A stretch of DNA of 64,000 nt from Gordionus sp. m RMFG-2023 (lineage: Eukaryota; Nematomorpha; Gordioida; Chordodea; Parachordodidae): NCBI RefSeq assembly GCF_954871325.1, contig NC_088775.1, positions 26,699,561 through 26,763,560 on the forward strand. The letters are read 5' to 3'. The stretch's first letter is position 1. Every line of letters starts with the position of its first letter. Below are positions 10,331 to 24,002 of this stretch, in pieces. The notes under the pieces were generated by a model. The model was given only the letters and a program-made list of their open reading frames with translations. It was not told where the DNA came from and did not search any database. The position numbers were made by a program, and so were the translations under genes.

Positions 10331-13300
10331 ATATATTTTTTATATCACTATGCAAAAAAAATTAATCAGCGTATAAGCATTCAATAAATGATTCCCATAT
10401 TTTTTTGTTTAAACAATACTTTTATGTCTGTATTTCTTTATCACTTCATACACTCAATCAGATCTTGATAATCATCCCAGTATTGTTTTTAGAAGGTCTA
10501 TTCTAACGTTGCCATCCTCCTTTCTTTTAGGCGATTTTCGTAGTATCCGTCATAACTTGTTGTCCTCCAAACATAGTGTCGTTCCTCTTTTACGTTGGAC
10601 ATACGATGTACGTGGGTAGTGGTTGCTTCTTGATTACAGGATTATTTACACCATTGAAACCACTGAAATCTACATCTTTATTAACCAAAAACTATCCTTA
10701 AATATTTTCTTTTTTTACAATTGCCTCTTTCAACCATTTCTTTGCACTCTCTTCCATAACTGATCCCTGTGCCTGACACCTTCACTATTATCATCAAATT
10801 TTACCCTAGTTTCCCAAATTTTCTATTACTCCCATTTTTTAGTACTTCCATATAATCTAATCCATACTAACTGTCCTACAGTATATTCCAATTCCCTTCT
10901 ATCAATATCCTCTACAACTACCTCAGCTTTACTGGGTATTATCATATCCAAAAACATTCTTACCTTCCGGCCTATCATTTTTTCTGCCGGAGACAAACCA
11001 TCATTACCCATCGCATTATTATAATACAAATGCTTCACCCACATTTCTCCTTTTCCACTTTTGGTTTTCTTCCACCATCCTTTAACCGTCGCTACCATCC
11101 GCTCCGCCTGTCCATTGGAACTGGGATGATATGGTGGCGTTAACACATGATATACACCCGTTTTTTAACAGAATCTCTTGAATTCTTCACCGATAAAAGC
11201 TGGTCCACCATCCGATACCACAGTTTTCGGAATACCAAACTTCGACCATACTTTTTTAAAATGTTTAATCACAATATTCGCCGTCAACCCATGAATTTCT
11301 TCAAATTCTACCCATTTGGAGAACGCATCTACACTTAATATATACTTCTTTCCTTCATATGCGAAAAAATCAACATGAACCCTCTCTCCTGGTTCTACAA
11401 CCTTTGGCCATGTACTATTTTTATCCATACGGGGCATGTCAGACCATGCATTACAAATCTCACATTCTTTTCCCAATTTATCAATATCCTCGTTCATTTT
11501 CGGCCACCATACGTACTCTCTTCCCCATTGTTTCATACGAGTAACTCCTTGCTGACCCGCATGTATAACATTCAAAACTTTTTCCCTCAATTTCCGGGGT
11601 ATAACAGCTCGGGGTCCCCTTATAATACAATCGTCCACTATAGTTAATTCTGTTTCAATATTTTTGAAAACTTTATCATCATCTTTCCATGATCTCTTTC
11701 CCATTAGACATAATTTAACTACCGCTAATTCTCTATCTTTCCTTGTAAACCTTTGTATATCTTCTCATGTCGTTGGGCTACCCTTTATACTTCTCATTAC
11801 CGTACGTACAAGACATTCTTCCCGATTATCAATTTTCAAAATCACCGATTCATCCAAACTTTCGCCCGCACCTAACCTTGACAAAATATCAGGTAACTGG
11901 TTCTCTTTTCCCCTTCGATATTTTAAATCCAAATCAAAACTTCCTACTAACAATAACCATAGCTGAAGTCGAGGCGATAACATCAACTCTTTGTTATCTT
12001 TCTTGAATGGATCAACGGCTTATGATCTGAAAAAAACAACAAACTTCCTACCTATAAGGTATTCGCGACATTTCGTTAATCCAAAAATCACAGCTAAAGC
12101 CTCCTGTTCTTATCACTGAATATTTTTCTACCTCTCGAAACACTCTCGAGAAAAATAAGACTAGTCTTTCCATTCCATCTATTAAATGCAACATCGCCCC
12201 ACCTACTCCTCTATTACACGCATCTACACCCAAAACTACTTCCAGATCACTACTAAAACATACTAGAATGGGCTCTTTCCCAATTCTCTCCTTTAACGTT
12301 CTGAACGCAATCTCTTGTTCATCTTTCCATTCAAAATGTACCCCTTTCCTTCATAATTCATATAAAGGCTCAGCTATTTCCGCAAAACTCGATATAAACC
12401 GATGGTAATAATTTACCATTCCCATAAACGACTGGACCTCTACTTTACTGGTCGGCCTATTCAAATTCGCAATACTCAATAAATTCTTATCTAACGGTTT
12501 CACCTCCATTCCTTTAATCCTATGACCCAAATACGTCACTTCAGTTTCTCCCAGCGCACTCTTTTCACGACTCGCCTTTAATCCTTTATTTCGAATTCTA
12601 ATAAATACTTCTTCTAGCCTATCATCATGTTGTTTCATCGTTATTCCTACAGCCAAAACATCATTTATATAATAAAAAACACCCTCTAAACCTTGGGAAA
12701 ACAGCAGCCATTGTCCGTTAAAAAATAGGGGCTGATACACTTAACCCAAATGGTAATCGACATGTCGTAATCGTCAACAATTTCCTAGTCGTTTTTGCCA
12801 TCGGTAATTGCAAATATGCACACGAAAAATCAATCGTGGAAAAATATTTTCCCCCTTTCAAACTGGCCAAAATTTCTTCTATTCGCGGTAACGGATATTT
12901 CACCTCTGCCACCCAAGGATGCAAGGTCACCCTAAAATCTGCACATAACCTCAGTTTTCCATTGGCCTTTTTAACAGGAACCAACGGAGTTGCCCATTCA
13001 CTGTAACTTATAGGACCCCCCATTCAAATGGAACTCTTCGCACCGGACAATACTGCGGTACAAAACCTTCCTTTAAATGGATATCAACTTCATAATCCAC
13101 TAAACATCCTAATTTCTTCTCAAAAATATCACTATAACTATTCATTAAAACTGCCACTGCAAGCCTCCAATTTTCCAAACTCGACCATTGTTGCTTTCCT
13201 TCCCCTCCATTAATCTCTTTTTCCTCTTTTTTTCTTACAAATTTCGCCCGGAAATTCTGTAACACGGGTATATCTTTCTTTTCATTATCCAGTTTCTTAT

Positions 13301-15423
13301 ACATTTCTTGATTAATAATTTCTCCTCTATTTCTTCTGTTTTCGTGACTATTTTTATTTCATCATTATTTCGCTCATTAATACATTTTCTACCAGGTATT
13401 TCTTTTTTTTACCTCTCTAGGCTTCTCATTTTTCATAATATTAACACTTTGCGACAACTCAGTATATCTTACCTTTCTTTTTTTAACTGGAATTATCCGC
13501 GTTTGAGACATATTTCCTTTTTCAAACTCACTTTTCCGATTACCCATCACACCATTTCCAATGATTTCATTTTTTACATGACATAACTCTCGATTTTCTA
13601 TTTCAACGTTCTGAACTTCAACCATTTCATCTCGTTTAATTTCATTTGAAAAGATACCCCAAAAATTATTTAATGGACCAATCTTATCAATCCATTCCCA
13701 CCACATAATCGTATCCACTTTTTTATCAACAATCCACAAATTTAAATAATTAACTATACCATTTATCACAAACGGTACTTCAATTTTTTCTAAAACCTTT
13801 ATTTCCGATCCGTCAAACTGTTTAACTCTCATCTCTTTTAATTATATTCTCTTCTGGCCAATATTCACAATAATTTTCATAACTTACAATCGATATAGCA
13901 GCACCTGTATCCAATAGCATAGATATTTTTCTACTTCCTACAACTACTTCTACACGAGGACATTTATCCTTCTCACTTTTGTCCTCTAATTTTAAAATAG
14001 GAATTCTATAATTTTTTATAATTTCACCATTTACCAAATTTACATTTCTTTTATCTACTAAATTTCTTTTAACTTCTACATCTTCACTCACACGAAATTT
14101 CCTTTCATTCTTTAATGTAATAACCTCCATTTTAGTACTTTCGCTATCATTTAGTCACCTCTCTCGACATTCTATAGCACGATGCCCTACCTTCCTGCAC
14201 TTAAAACACCTAACTTCATCTTTATCTTCTTTCAAAATATCACTATTTTGTATCATTCTTATATTAGATGCCGGTGCTAAGTATTTCACTGCCGGAAATG
14301 CTTCCCCATTTATCGGTCTCTTACATAACAATTCTCTTTAGCATGTTCCATTTTTCCACATCTTTCACATTGAAATGTTCTTTGATTATTTCCCATAATA
14401 CGATACGTCGGACATAACATTTTTCACTACTTTGTCCAACTCATCCACATCTATTACATTTAATCGGTTGCTTGATAAACATTGCACCTTTCTGAACACA
14501 ATTTTTACTTATATGCCCAAATTCTCCACATGAATAACATCTTACATTTTGCATATTAATCTTTGGACGATTAAATCTATTTCGGAAAAAATTTTCTTTT
14601 TCCCAATTTTCCTTTTCATTTCTCTGCAAGTTCATTGACGTAATATACTCTTTAAAATGATCGTAATCCTTATCATTTCTTCGATCATCTCTTTTGAAAT
14701 CCCTTTCATCATACCTTCTCTCACAATTTTCTCCATGACTATAATTATTTCGTTTATTATCTCTCATTCCATTTTCATCTTTAATCTCTATTTCTCTTTT
14801 ATTATCAATATCTTTTCGTTCCTCTCCCGATCTAATAATATTGATACTTTTCCTCATTCCTTCTATCATATTTTCATTTAACATTTTCCATAATTCATCC
14901 TTTAAATTTAACATCTCTTCCGTAATTCTTTCATTTTCATTAACGTTTTTTACTTCCCTTTCATTTTTTCCCTTTTCAATTTCATTATTTTTCATTTCAA
15001 TTTCTTCTGTAATTTTTATTTTATCTCTTTCTATAACTCTTTATTTTTTTCCGATGTAACATAATACCAATTATTCATAAACATATCACTAGTACAGCTA
15101 TAATACAATTATTTCTCTGTGGAACCATTTCCACATACTTTTGAGTTTTTATACTTCTTTTATAATTAAACATTTATTCTTTATCCACAAATTTATAAAA
15201 AATTTATTAAAACTTTTATTATAAATATTTTAACATTGCTAAAGGTTAGATAATATATTAAACCTAATATAATTAATAATATCAAATGCACATCATTTTA
15301 TATATTCCAAAAATTTTTTACCTTTTTATTTTTAAGAATTTTTTATTTTCCACCGTGATTGTATATTTTATTAGTACACTGCGTCCACTCTTACCCAGAT
15401 ATCTTGTCCGTTGGTTGAATAAA

Positions 15424-15440
15424 AATTAAACGGCACCACT
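15424..15440 (-). promoter_or_regulatory. Gypsy primer-binding site
   Basis: On the - strand TGGTGCCG follows the LTR end (TCTACA) after a few bases. It begins TGG, as sites complementary to a tRNA 3' CCA do. The tRNA partner is not identified. Confidence 0.6.
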
Positions 15441-15443
15441 TTT

Positions 15444-15735
15444 TGTAGACTTCTTATAACTTCTTGTAGATTGGGTTAATTCCACTATATACTACTGACA
15501 ATTTTATTTATATTAAATAAAATATAAATATATCTTTGACCTCATTTCTTTTTCATATAAAAATACAATATATCTTTAACATCATTTCTTTTTCATATAA
15601 AAATATATATCTTTAACATCATTTCTTTTTCATATAAAAATACCATATATCTTAGACATCATTTCTTTTTCATATAAAAATACAATATATCCTTGACATT
15701 ATTGTAATAATAATTTAAATACACATAATACTGCA
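15444..15735 (-). repeat. Gypsy LTR, right copy (5' LTR in element sense)
   Basis: Runs TGTAGACTTC to ATACTGCA and shares the ~38-bp internal repeats with the left copy. Confidence 0.85.
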
Positions 15736-15945
15736 ACAATTACATTTTAATAAAATTTGGTCGTCGTTTAGCAATTGATTCAACGGTTATTATCACTAGC
15801 TAAGGTATGGTCCACTATTGAGTTCTTGGTATTATCTTGACTACTTGATGCAAAAGACAAATTTTATCTACCCACCCATCGGAAGAAATGCACTTTTCCG
15901 ACCCAACACGTAGTAAAAATTAATCACAATAACCCATCCAACAGG

Positions 15946-17452
15946 CAGGGATTCAAACCTAAACAAATATCGGTTCAGGTTCGGATAAAAATAACGGTTC
16001 AGGTTCGGTTCGTAAAAAATAAAAATATTGGTTCGGTTTGAACCTCTAAAAACCGGGTTGAACACTTTTGTATTCAAATCTACATTCGAATTATGTATAG
16101 GGAATAATTTTTTTTATCATTAAAATAAAAAACACATACATAAAACCTTCATTTTATTTATTGTACATTATAAAATAATATTTAATTTATAAATGTAACA
16201 AATAAATATCAATGATTTATATGAACAATATTTAACTTTATTTACTTAAAAAATTTTTATTAAGCCGCACAATTTCAAGATTCGTCTCACTCAAATTACA
16301 TCTATAAGGAAAAACATCTTTCCACACTAACTTGGGTAGCCGGAACTGCCAGTATGATAGCAGACAATTTGTATTTGTTCTTCTTCATCATTTTCAGACT
16401 ATTGTCATCATCACTATCCTTCATAAATAATTTTACGATTTTAAAAAGACTTGCCCCATCGTGTTGTTATAGTGTATTTTTGTGTTTTATTTCATAATCA
16501 TTTAATACTTTTATTAAAAGGAGTTTAAATTCTCTGCAGTGGGCCGTTCAGACATGTTCTCAGAGCAATTTTTTATATGCTGAAGATTAATCCCATTAAT
16601 GGACCTGTCTATACGAGTAACACAGTCAATTTTTTAGAGATAATAACTTACCATTTATTTCTTTGATTATATTTTGCCGCGTACTTAAGGCTAATTCTAC
16701 AACATTAGATTAAATATTTTGATAATTAATTTTAATATTACCCATGCCTTCTAATATAGGATCAAGAATTTTTTTAAAACCGCTATCATCGATTAATTTG
16801 AATCGTCTGCCATTAAAAGTGACCAACTCAGTACAAGCATCGATTATTATTATTTTTATTTAGTTTTACTGATATTGTTTGTTCTTTGCATTTGCTTTTT
16901 CTATCGTCTGTTTGCTTGATGAAATCTTAAACTTTTTTATTTTATTAGGCTTTTGTGATATTTTGTTAATTTTATCGAATTATAGAGGGTGGTTTCTTTT
17001 TATGTGTCGCTCAAGATTTGCTCCATGATGGCCTTTCATATTTATTTAACAATCAGTAATATTACATTTTGATGTGTCATTTATAATACTATATGTAAAT
17101 AATTTACATATTGGATTTAATTTTTTTCTATGCATTATAATTTATAAGCTTAAAATATTTAAAATATGTTGTAAAATGGCAATATAAAAAGTTTATAAAA
17201 ATTATGACTAGCACTTATCAATCAAATGTGTGATATTAATCTATGAAACATGGGAATATAATTAAAATTTTTGCAATTATTAGTAATAACATACACATTA
17301 TTTTATAAGCATTAAATCACGAGGCTCGAACCGGTTCAGAAGCATTTTAGCGGTTCGGTCCAGGTTAGGCTAGAATTTTTTTTAACGGTTTAGGTTCGAT
17401 AAAAAATACCGGTTTTTAGCTGTTTAAAGGTTCGGTTCGGTTTGGATCCCTG
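15946..17452 (-). mobile_element. internally deleted hAT element, same family as 46009-51769
   Basis: The inverted termini are CAGGGATTCAAACC and, read inward from the right, CAGGGATCCAAACC, each followed by arrays of GGTTCGG/AACCGAACC. On the - strand, pieces of transposase remain: a BED-finger region (about 17090-17000), a block equivalent to ELVTFNGRRFKLIDD (about 16850-16780) and the C-terminal motif VPATQVSVE (about 16360-16325) followed by RCNLSETNLEIVRLNK-like sequence. The order is as in the 46-kb copy, but the middle is missing and frames are broken. No convincing target duplication. Confidence 0.8.
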
Positions 17453-18155
17453 CCCAGATAGCTATTATCAGAATTTATATATAGATTTTTTAAAAACCGA
17501 TTGGAAAGCTCAATCTTACTCTCAGCCATGATAATGCCATAATTATTTAAGCCACGTTTAAAGTAAATATTGGATTGTTGCAAAAGCAAGATTTATTCCA
17601 ATAAGATATGCATCTCTTAAAAGGGAAATAAAATATCATTTATCTAACTTTAGTTTTGCAATTCATAAATTAAATTTAAAAAGTTTTTTCAAATAATAAA
17701 TTAAAAACATTTCTTGTGAATAAAATTAGATTATTCACTCATTTGATTTATTCATCATTGATTGATTCTGATTAACTTAGCATGGTCTACTTATATAATT
17801 AAAGGATTATCTTAGCATGTTTTAAATTAAGTTGTAAATTGTTGCAATATCATAACATTACTTAATTTTATTGTTGATTTTTATATACAATGTTTTCAAG
17901 GATATATTTTATTTTATATATGATAAAGAAGAAAATGAAAATCATTAATATTTTCGCATAACTTTAAAAAATGTTGTAATATTTTGTTTCATTATTATCA
18001 TTCGCGTCTTTTTATAAAAAATTAAAGAATAAAACATTTGTGCAAAAATTCTCTATACTAATGCTTAGAAAGTCTCATAGTTTAAAAAAAATAATCAGCA
18101 ATACGCAACAAATATTATATTACAACTTTTAAGCGCTTAGCTTTCTATATCAAAT
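17453..18155. other. intergenic, AT-rich
   Basis: No ORF, repeat or terminus that I can support. Confidence 0.5.
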
Positions 18156-18258
18156 TTCTTCTCTTCTCTTCTCTTCTCTTCTCTTCTCTTCTCTTCTCTT
18201 CTCTTCTCTTCTCTTCTCTTCTCTTCTCTTCTCTTCTTCTTCTCTTCTCTTCTCTTCT
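18156..18258. repeat. (CTTCT)n microsatellite
   Basis: About 100 bp of CTCTT/TTCTC pentamer repeats, interrupted once by CTTCTTCTT. Confidence 0.97.
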
Positions 18259-18486
18259 ATTTAAAACATTTTTTTAAGTGTTGTAAAGATATAAATATAC
18301 ACAATATTCTGTAGATGTAATACAAATAATATTTTTCGTTCTTATATATTTCATAAATGTTTCTCTAAAATTATTGATTGTGTTATATTTGGAATGAAAT
18401 CTTATATGAATTGATTTGTTATTTTGAATTATCTTAAACTTGGTATCATCCTAAAATTTCAAATTATGTGTATTTTTATAAGTTTT

Positions 18487-19350
18487 GTCGGGTTCCACGT
18501 CAATTCGGCGCATGACGATTTGTCGCGGCATCAATTCGGCACAGCGTCAATTCAGCGAGACGTCAATTCAGCGCAGAGTTAATTCGGTGCCGATCTAATA
18601 CAGCTGAAATTTATTAGTATAAAACAAAAGGATGATTAAATAGAAATTATTTTGAATGTTGGTTTTATTAATTATTTCTTCATATTTTTTTTTAATCTCA
18701 ATTTTATATACTAAAAAATTTAATAATATCAAAAAAAAATTAGCAAACCAATATTTATACCGATTTCTTTGGTGAACCAATTTGCCATGTTATAAGATGA
18801 TCTATAAAAAAAATCAAAAGATTATTTCTTATCTAATTAACCAGTATGCCTAATCTATTAAATTGAGTATATAAAGTAAAAACATTAAACTTGGTTTTTA
18901 TTGATAAGAAGATAATAGCTATGTATGCAAAATTTTAATTTGATAAGAAATCACAAATTTAAATTGCCCCCAAGGAAAATTAAAATTTCGGTTGAAACCC
19001 TGATTTAAAAAGGATATTTATTTTTTATTAATAGAAATTTTAAGGATTTTTAATTTAAACTATTTTTTAGTCAATAATTATTTTCTAAATTAATACAATC
19101 GCAAGATATGATAGTAAAACTCAACCTCTAGCACGAGACTTCCCTTTTGTTAATTTCTTACTTAAAAAATAATTTGAACCTTTTTGGATCAACATATCTT
19201 ATAACATGGTAGAGTATTTTGTTTATTAAATTAATTTTTTTTTGATATCCATCCCTCACCATGATGTTTCCTTTGTTTTATACTAAATTGCAACTGTATT
19301 AGATATGCGCAGAATTGACGATATCGTTTTGTCGCCTTACGAAAAGGTGA
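18487..19350. mobile_element. MITE or fold-back element with CGTCAATTCAGCG arrays
   Basis: The left end carries about six variants of a 15-17-bp word (CGTCAATTCGGCGC, GACGTCAATTCAGCG), then GATCTAATACAG. The right end, read inward, is CGTAAGGCGACAAAACG, CGTCAATTCTGCGC, ATATCTAATACAG, so the two ends are inverted relatives. The middle is AT-rich without coding. A further inverted pair (TTATAAGATG near 18790, ATCTTATAACATGG near 19195) fits a fold-back. No target duplication was identified. Confidence 0.65.
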
Positions 19351-20490
19351 AAAAAGGTGATTATCATTTGCAGCTTAAAAACGTGATTTTTTTATAACAA
19401 AAATATAAGCCTCTAACTGAAACTGTTTCAAATGGCTATACTTAATCATGTAAAAAAAATATAAAGAGTGTAATAGTATAAAATTTATTTTCTATATCTA
19501 TACAAACAGATTAGCCTATAACTTCATCTATTACCTATGCAAATGTAGAATGCCAAAGTAAAACTTCAATCTTTTAATTTATCTTTACAAAATTTTACAA
19601 ATCATTTAAATTTATCTTTACAAAATTTTAGAAATCATAACAATTGCTTGTGCAAATATAGATTCTAAAACTAAAACAGTATTTATATGCATATTGTAAT
19701 CATAATCCTTTAATATTATTTACCTTTGTATTAAAACTTCTATTTTGTATTGGATGTCAAAGTAATACATTTAGAATTTTAATTTATCTTTTATCTACAA
19801 AATATTACATATTGTTCGTATTATCTGTAATATGCTTACCATTCAAGAAAATACATTTACTCAAGGAAATACCACCAGTCAAAACAATTATTCACCAATT
19901 CCATGTAAGATACAAGATGATGCGTAATATTTTTTAATATATCAATTGCATCAGTAGTTAAGTTTAATATTATTGTTTGACTTTAGGTATAAATTTTTTT
20001 TGCACAATATGCGACCATTGATATTAAAATTATCGTATATTAAGCCTTAAAGAATATTTTTCCGAAATTTATTGTTAAGGGCTGCTATTTTCATTTTTGT
20101 CAATGTGTGGTTAGACGCATTCATCAATGTGGTTTGAACATGCCAAGTATTCAAAATAACTATGTAAAAAAAATCAATAAAAGAAAAGCTATTTAAGTGT
20201 TTATATTCTAGTCGGGTCAGACCGAACTGGTATGCGCTAATTATATTTATGGTCGTTCTTATATTTATGGCCTAATTTTATATTGTATTTATCTAAAATT
20301 TATGTTATTTATGTGCATTTTTTATGCATTTTTTCTTCATCTATATTTGACGTTATTAAGTTTATTATTTTTGTATTTTATGCTAAATAACACCCTTATA
20401 ATTTATTACAAAAGCCATAAATTATTTTTTGTGAAATAAATATTGTAGTGATTTAATAAAATAAAAATATATCCTTTAATGCTTATAAAT
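19351..20490. other. intergenic, with a 31-bp duplication
   Basis: AT-rich. AATTTATCTTTACAAAATTT is repeated in tandem near 19577-19638. No gene seen. Confidence 0.5.
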
Positions 20491-20494
20491 GTGT

Positions 20495-21140
20495 CTCAAT
20501 TCAATAAGTATAATACCTACGATAAAATTTTTATTCAGGTTTCCTGGTAAGTTAAGTGACCAATATATACCCATTAACCATTTGGTATCTCAAAAAAACT
20601 TGAAATATATGAGGAAACTGATATATTTAAAGGGATAATAAGTATAAATCTTACGATAAAAAATTTATTCAAGGATTTTCCAATAACTTATGTGACTAGC
20701 ATATACCCAGTATAATATTTGAATCTCAAAAAAATAAAAATATATGAGGAGATCTGATATTTGTAGAAATAATAAGTATAAATACAACGATAAAAAATTT
20801 ATTCATGGATTTCTTGGGATAAGTAACTTATGCCCATTAATTATTAGAATCTCAAAAAAAATATAAAAATATATGAGGAAATCTGATATATATAAGAATA
20901 ATAAGTATAAATCTAACGATAAAAATTTTATTCATGGATTTCTTGGTAAGATAAGTAACTAACATATAATTAATCATTAGAAACTTCAAAAATTTAAAAT
21001 ACACGAGGAAATCTTAATTGGAATAATAAGTATAAATCAAACGATAAAAAATTTATCCATAGATTTCCTCGTAGGATAAGTAACTAACATATACCCATTA
21101 ATCAATATCTCAAAAAAATAAAAATATATGAGGAATATAT
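20495..21140. repeat. tandem array, ~120-bp unit, about five copies
   Basis: Each unit contains AATAAGTATAAAT, AACGATAAAAAATTTATTCA, GGATTTCTTGGTAAG, AAGTAACTAACATATACCC and ATATATGAGGAAATCTGATA in that order. Copies have diverged by substitutions and small indels, so the array is older than the 3.5-kb one. Confidence 0.85.
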
Positions 21141-21700
21141 ATTATATAATTCAATATATATTATGTAAATCAATATAAACTATATAAATCAATTTAATTA
21201 TATAAATATATATATATTATAAATAATAATTAAAATTTTATAAATATATTATATTAATAATAAACTATATTAAATACATAAAATAAATTACACTAAACTA
21301 TGTAAATAATATTAATATTATATAATATTAAATTTATTAATTACATTATATTAGATAATACACACAATCATATATTTAATTATTTATATATATATTTTTC
21401 TTTATATCAATTAATTTAATACTAAATATAATAATTTATGTTAAATAAGTAAATAATATTAATTATTATATTAAATTTAAATATTTCAAATTACATTATA
21501 TTAAATACTGCAATCAATCATATATTTAATTATTTTATATATTTCGTTATATCAATTAATTTAATATTAAAAATAAATTTATACTAAATATTTAAATAAT
21601 ATTTAATACTGCAAACAATTATATATTTAATTATTTCTTATAATTTTTTTTATATTAATTAATATGATATTAAATATATAAATTATCTTAATCTGTCTGA
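21141..21700. repeat. simple AT-rich low-complexity tract
   Basis: Almost pure A/T with loosely repeated TATATTAAATA and TATATTTAATTATTT words. No gene. Confidence 0.7.
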
Positions 21701-21751
21701 TGTGTAAATCGATTTAAATATATTAGCGGTCGTGTTTTTCCCCTAATTTCT

Positions 21752-21852
21752 ATATAAATCCAATTAGATGGAAATGAGAAATACCTAGCGTAGCTCTTGT
21801 ATCTATAACTTTGAGAGGGCTAATGCGCTTTATTACGTATCACGTATAATTT
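21752..21852 (+). repeat. dispersed repeat shared with 31838-31945
   Basis: AATTAGATGGAAATGAG, then AGCGTAGCTCT, then GCGCTTTATTACGTATCACG recur in the same order and spacing at 31838-31945. The similarity is partial. It may be a SINE fragment; no polymerase III box is convincing. Confidence 0.4.
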
Positions 21853-22801
21853 AACATTAATATTTTAAATTCTCTCGCTTCAAACCTGGCCATATTGGGC
21901 TCCATTTTAGCTTATTCGCCTTTATAATATTCTAAATGGACTCAAATATCAAATTTATATTAAAAAAAACATATGGTAATATCCAAATTAGACAGAAATT
22001 TAGATTTTTTTAATAAATGCAATATGTGTATATTAAAGATGCCAAATTTGATAGATTTAATGCTTAGAATATATGTAAATAATATATTACTAATAATAAC
22101 ACAAAATTGGCTTATATTAACAAATAATTATACTTAATCTTATAATTGTAATAAGTGCGAAAAAATAAATATTTTCAGTATCAAAGATTGACAATTATCC
22201 GGTTTAACTGTATTTGTAAAATTACTCAATGACTATGATTGTAGGGTAGGTAAAAAGTAATAATTCGTGTTCGTTTTTATAAATAATATTTTTTTAAAGG
22301 ATATTTCAGTAAGTTTACCTTTTCTAATAGTAATTGAAAGAAATGTTATGACTTAATTAAACTGATCGGCTATAAAAAAATCATTAATAAGTTTATTTTC
22401 ATCACTAATCAGGCGCGTACGAATTTGATCTGGGGGGGGGGGGGTAATAAATTTTTTTAAAGAAATATTATTGTTTTTTAAAAATATCAAGCATAAATTT
22501 ATTAGGACTAATAACTATTCCTAATACACAATTTTAAATTAATGTGAATTATAAAAAAAATTTATGTAAAGAATCACTTAAATAACCCAAAATAGAAATT
22601 TGAATTTTTTGAGCCTTTACACAAAAAGTTTATTAGGAATAATTGTATTTTGTATGTTATATATTTACAATGTAAAATCCAATCTTCGTTGGGATTGAGC
22701 TAATTTTTCAATTATCTAATCCTTGCTTGTCGAAATGCCTATGAATATTTAAAAGATCCAAACCTTTCAATCTACTTTCAGATGTTGTATTGGGATGTTT
22801 T

Positions 22802-23237
22802 CAGAGAGCTGCAGGCCCGGCCCCTGAGCCGAACAGTATTTTAATTTTTTTTTAAATATACCCGGGCCGGGCCCAAATTTTTTTTAAAAAAACACCGGGG
22901 CCGGGCCTAAATTTTTTTTTAAAAAACACCGGGGCCGGGCCTAAATTTTTTTTAAAAAACAGCCAAGCCGGGCTGTATTTTTTAAAACAGCCAAGCCGGG
23001 TTGTATTTTTTAAAACAGCCTATATTAGATATCGTTATTATTAGCTATAAAAATCAAAAATAAATATAATTTATTTTGAAAAAATCCGGGCCCGGCCTGA
23101 AAATTTTATTTAAAAAAAAGCTGGGTCGGGCCTGAAATTTTTTTAAAAAAGCCGGGCCGGGCTTGAAATTTTTTTAAAAAAATCTATAAAAAAAATCCGA
23201 GTCGTGCCCTGCAAATGGTACTTCTGCAGGCCTGTTT
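22802..23237. mobile_element. GC-rich MITE-like module with alternating CCGGGCC and poly-A/T blocks
   Basis: It begins CAGAGAGCTGCAGGCCCGG and ends ACTTCTGCAGGCCTG. In between, blocks such as CCGGGCCGGGCC alternate every 25-35 bases with AAATTTTTTTTAAAAAA. The same module is at 49864-50260, and relatives are at 59915-60318 and 61822-62210. A facing half end (GGGCCTGCAGGTCTCTG) lies at 29465-29614. Confidence 0.65.
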
Positions 23238-24002
23238 TATTCCTCTTAAAAAAAACGGTATGACTAAATACGGTCTTGGTAAACTGCCTTGCTAAACTGT
23301 CTTGCTAAAAAGCAATTAATCATAATCAATCATAATTTGATGATATAATATCTTTTAAAAAAATTTTTTCAAAAACATTTTTTATTTTACCTAAATCAAT
23401 TTTTAATTAATTAAAAAATCGATATTAAATATCAAATAATTTAAAATTCTATTTTTACTTAAAATTATTGGGAAAAAATTATATTTACTAGCTTATTACA
23501 ACTTATATTCTATTTTCAATTACTTAATTTAACAAATTTATATCCATAAGAGGGCGTTAAATACATAAATATGAAAATATATTCTTAGGAAACCAGAATA
23601 AATATTGGATAGTGCTTTTTTTGTATTTGGGTGTAAATACATGTGAAAAACCTAAAAAAAAATTAAAAAATAGAGGTTTCTTTGACATTAGGTTTAGAAT
23701 CGAAAAATAGTAGAAAGTTTGTAAGGAACATATTGCTGGCGTTATTGGTCAAAATCTCTTCATTTTTGGTTTATACGTGTATATTTAGGTGTTAAACATT
23801 ATCCTAAAAAATATTTTAAAAATATTATGATTTGACTGAATGCCGAGCTTAAAACCGACCAATTACTAAATATTCGATCGACCAAATTTGGTGTAAATAT
23901 TATTTGGAAAATAATCAAACTTGGTTTATTTATCTATATATACATGTAAATCATTATCGCAAAAAATATTTTAAAAATATCGTGATTTGACAGATAACCG
24001 AG

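Larger units (their letters stand above)
9882..15735 (-). mobile_element. degraded Ty3/Gypsy LTR retrotransposon (fossil)
   Basis: Two LTRs bound an internal region that reads, on the - strand, gag with a CCHC zinc knuckle (about 15050-14340), protease (14130-13820), reverse transcriptase (13300-12350), RNase H (12230-11980) and integrase with an H2C2 zinc domain and catalytic core (11700-10830). The gene order with integrase last is that of Ty3/Gypsy. No envelope gene is seen. A primer site and a polypurine tract sit where expected. The coding regions carry roughly eight to ten breaks and the LTRs differ by indels and substitutions, so this is an inactive copy of moderate age. No clear target duplication remains. 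Confidence 0.93.

Noticed and set aside
11147-13586. Several + strand ORFs across the Gypsy element
   Set aside because: Antisense shadows of the - strand pol region.
9882-15735. Intact or envelope-bearing retrovirus
   Set aside because: No envelope region is visible and the coding regions are broken many times; it is an old Gypsy fossil.
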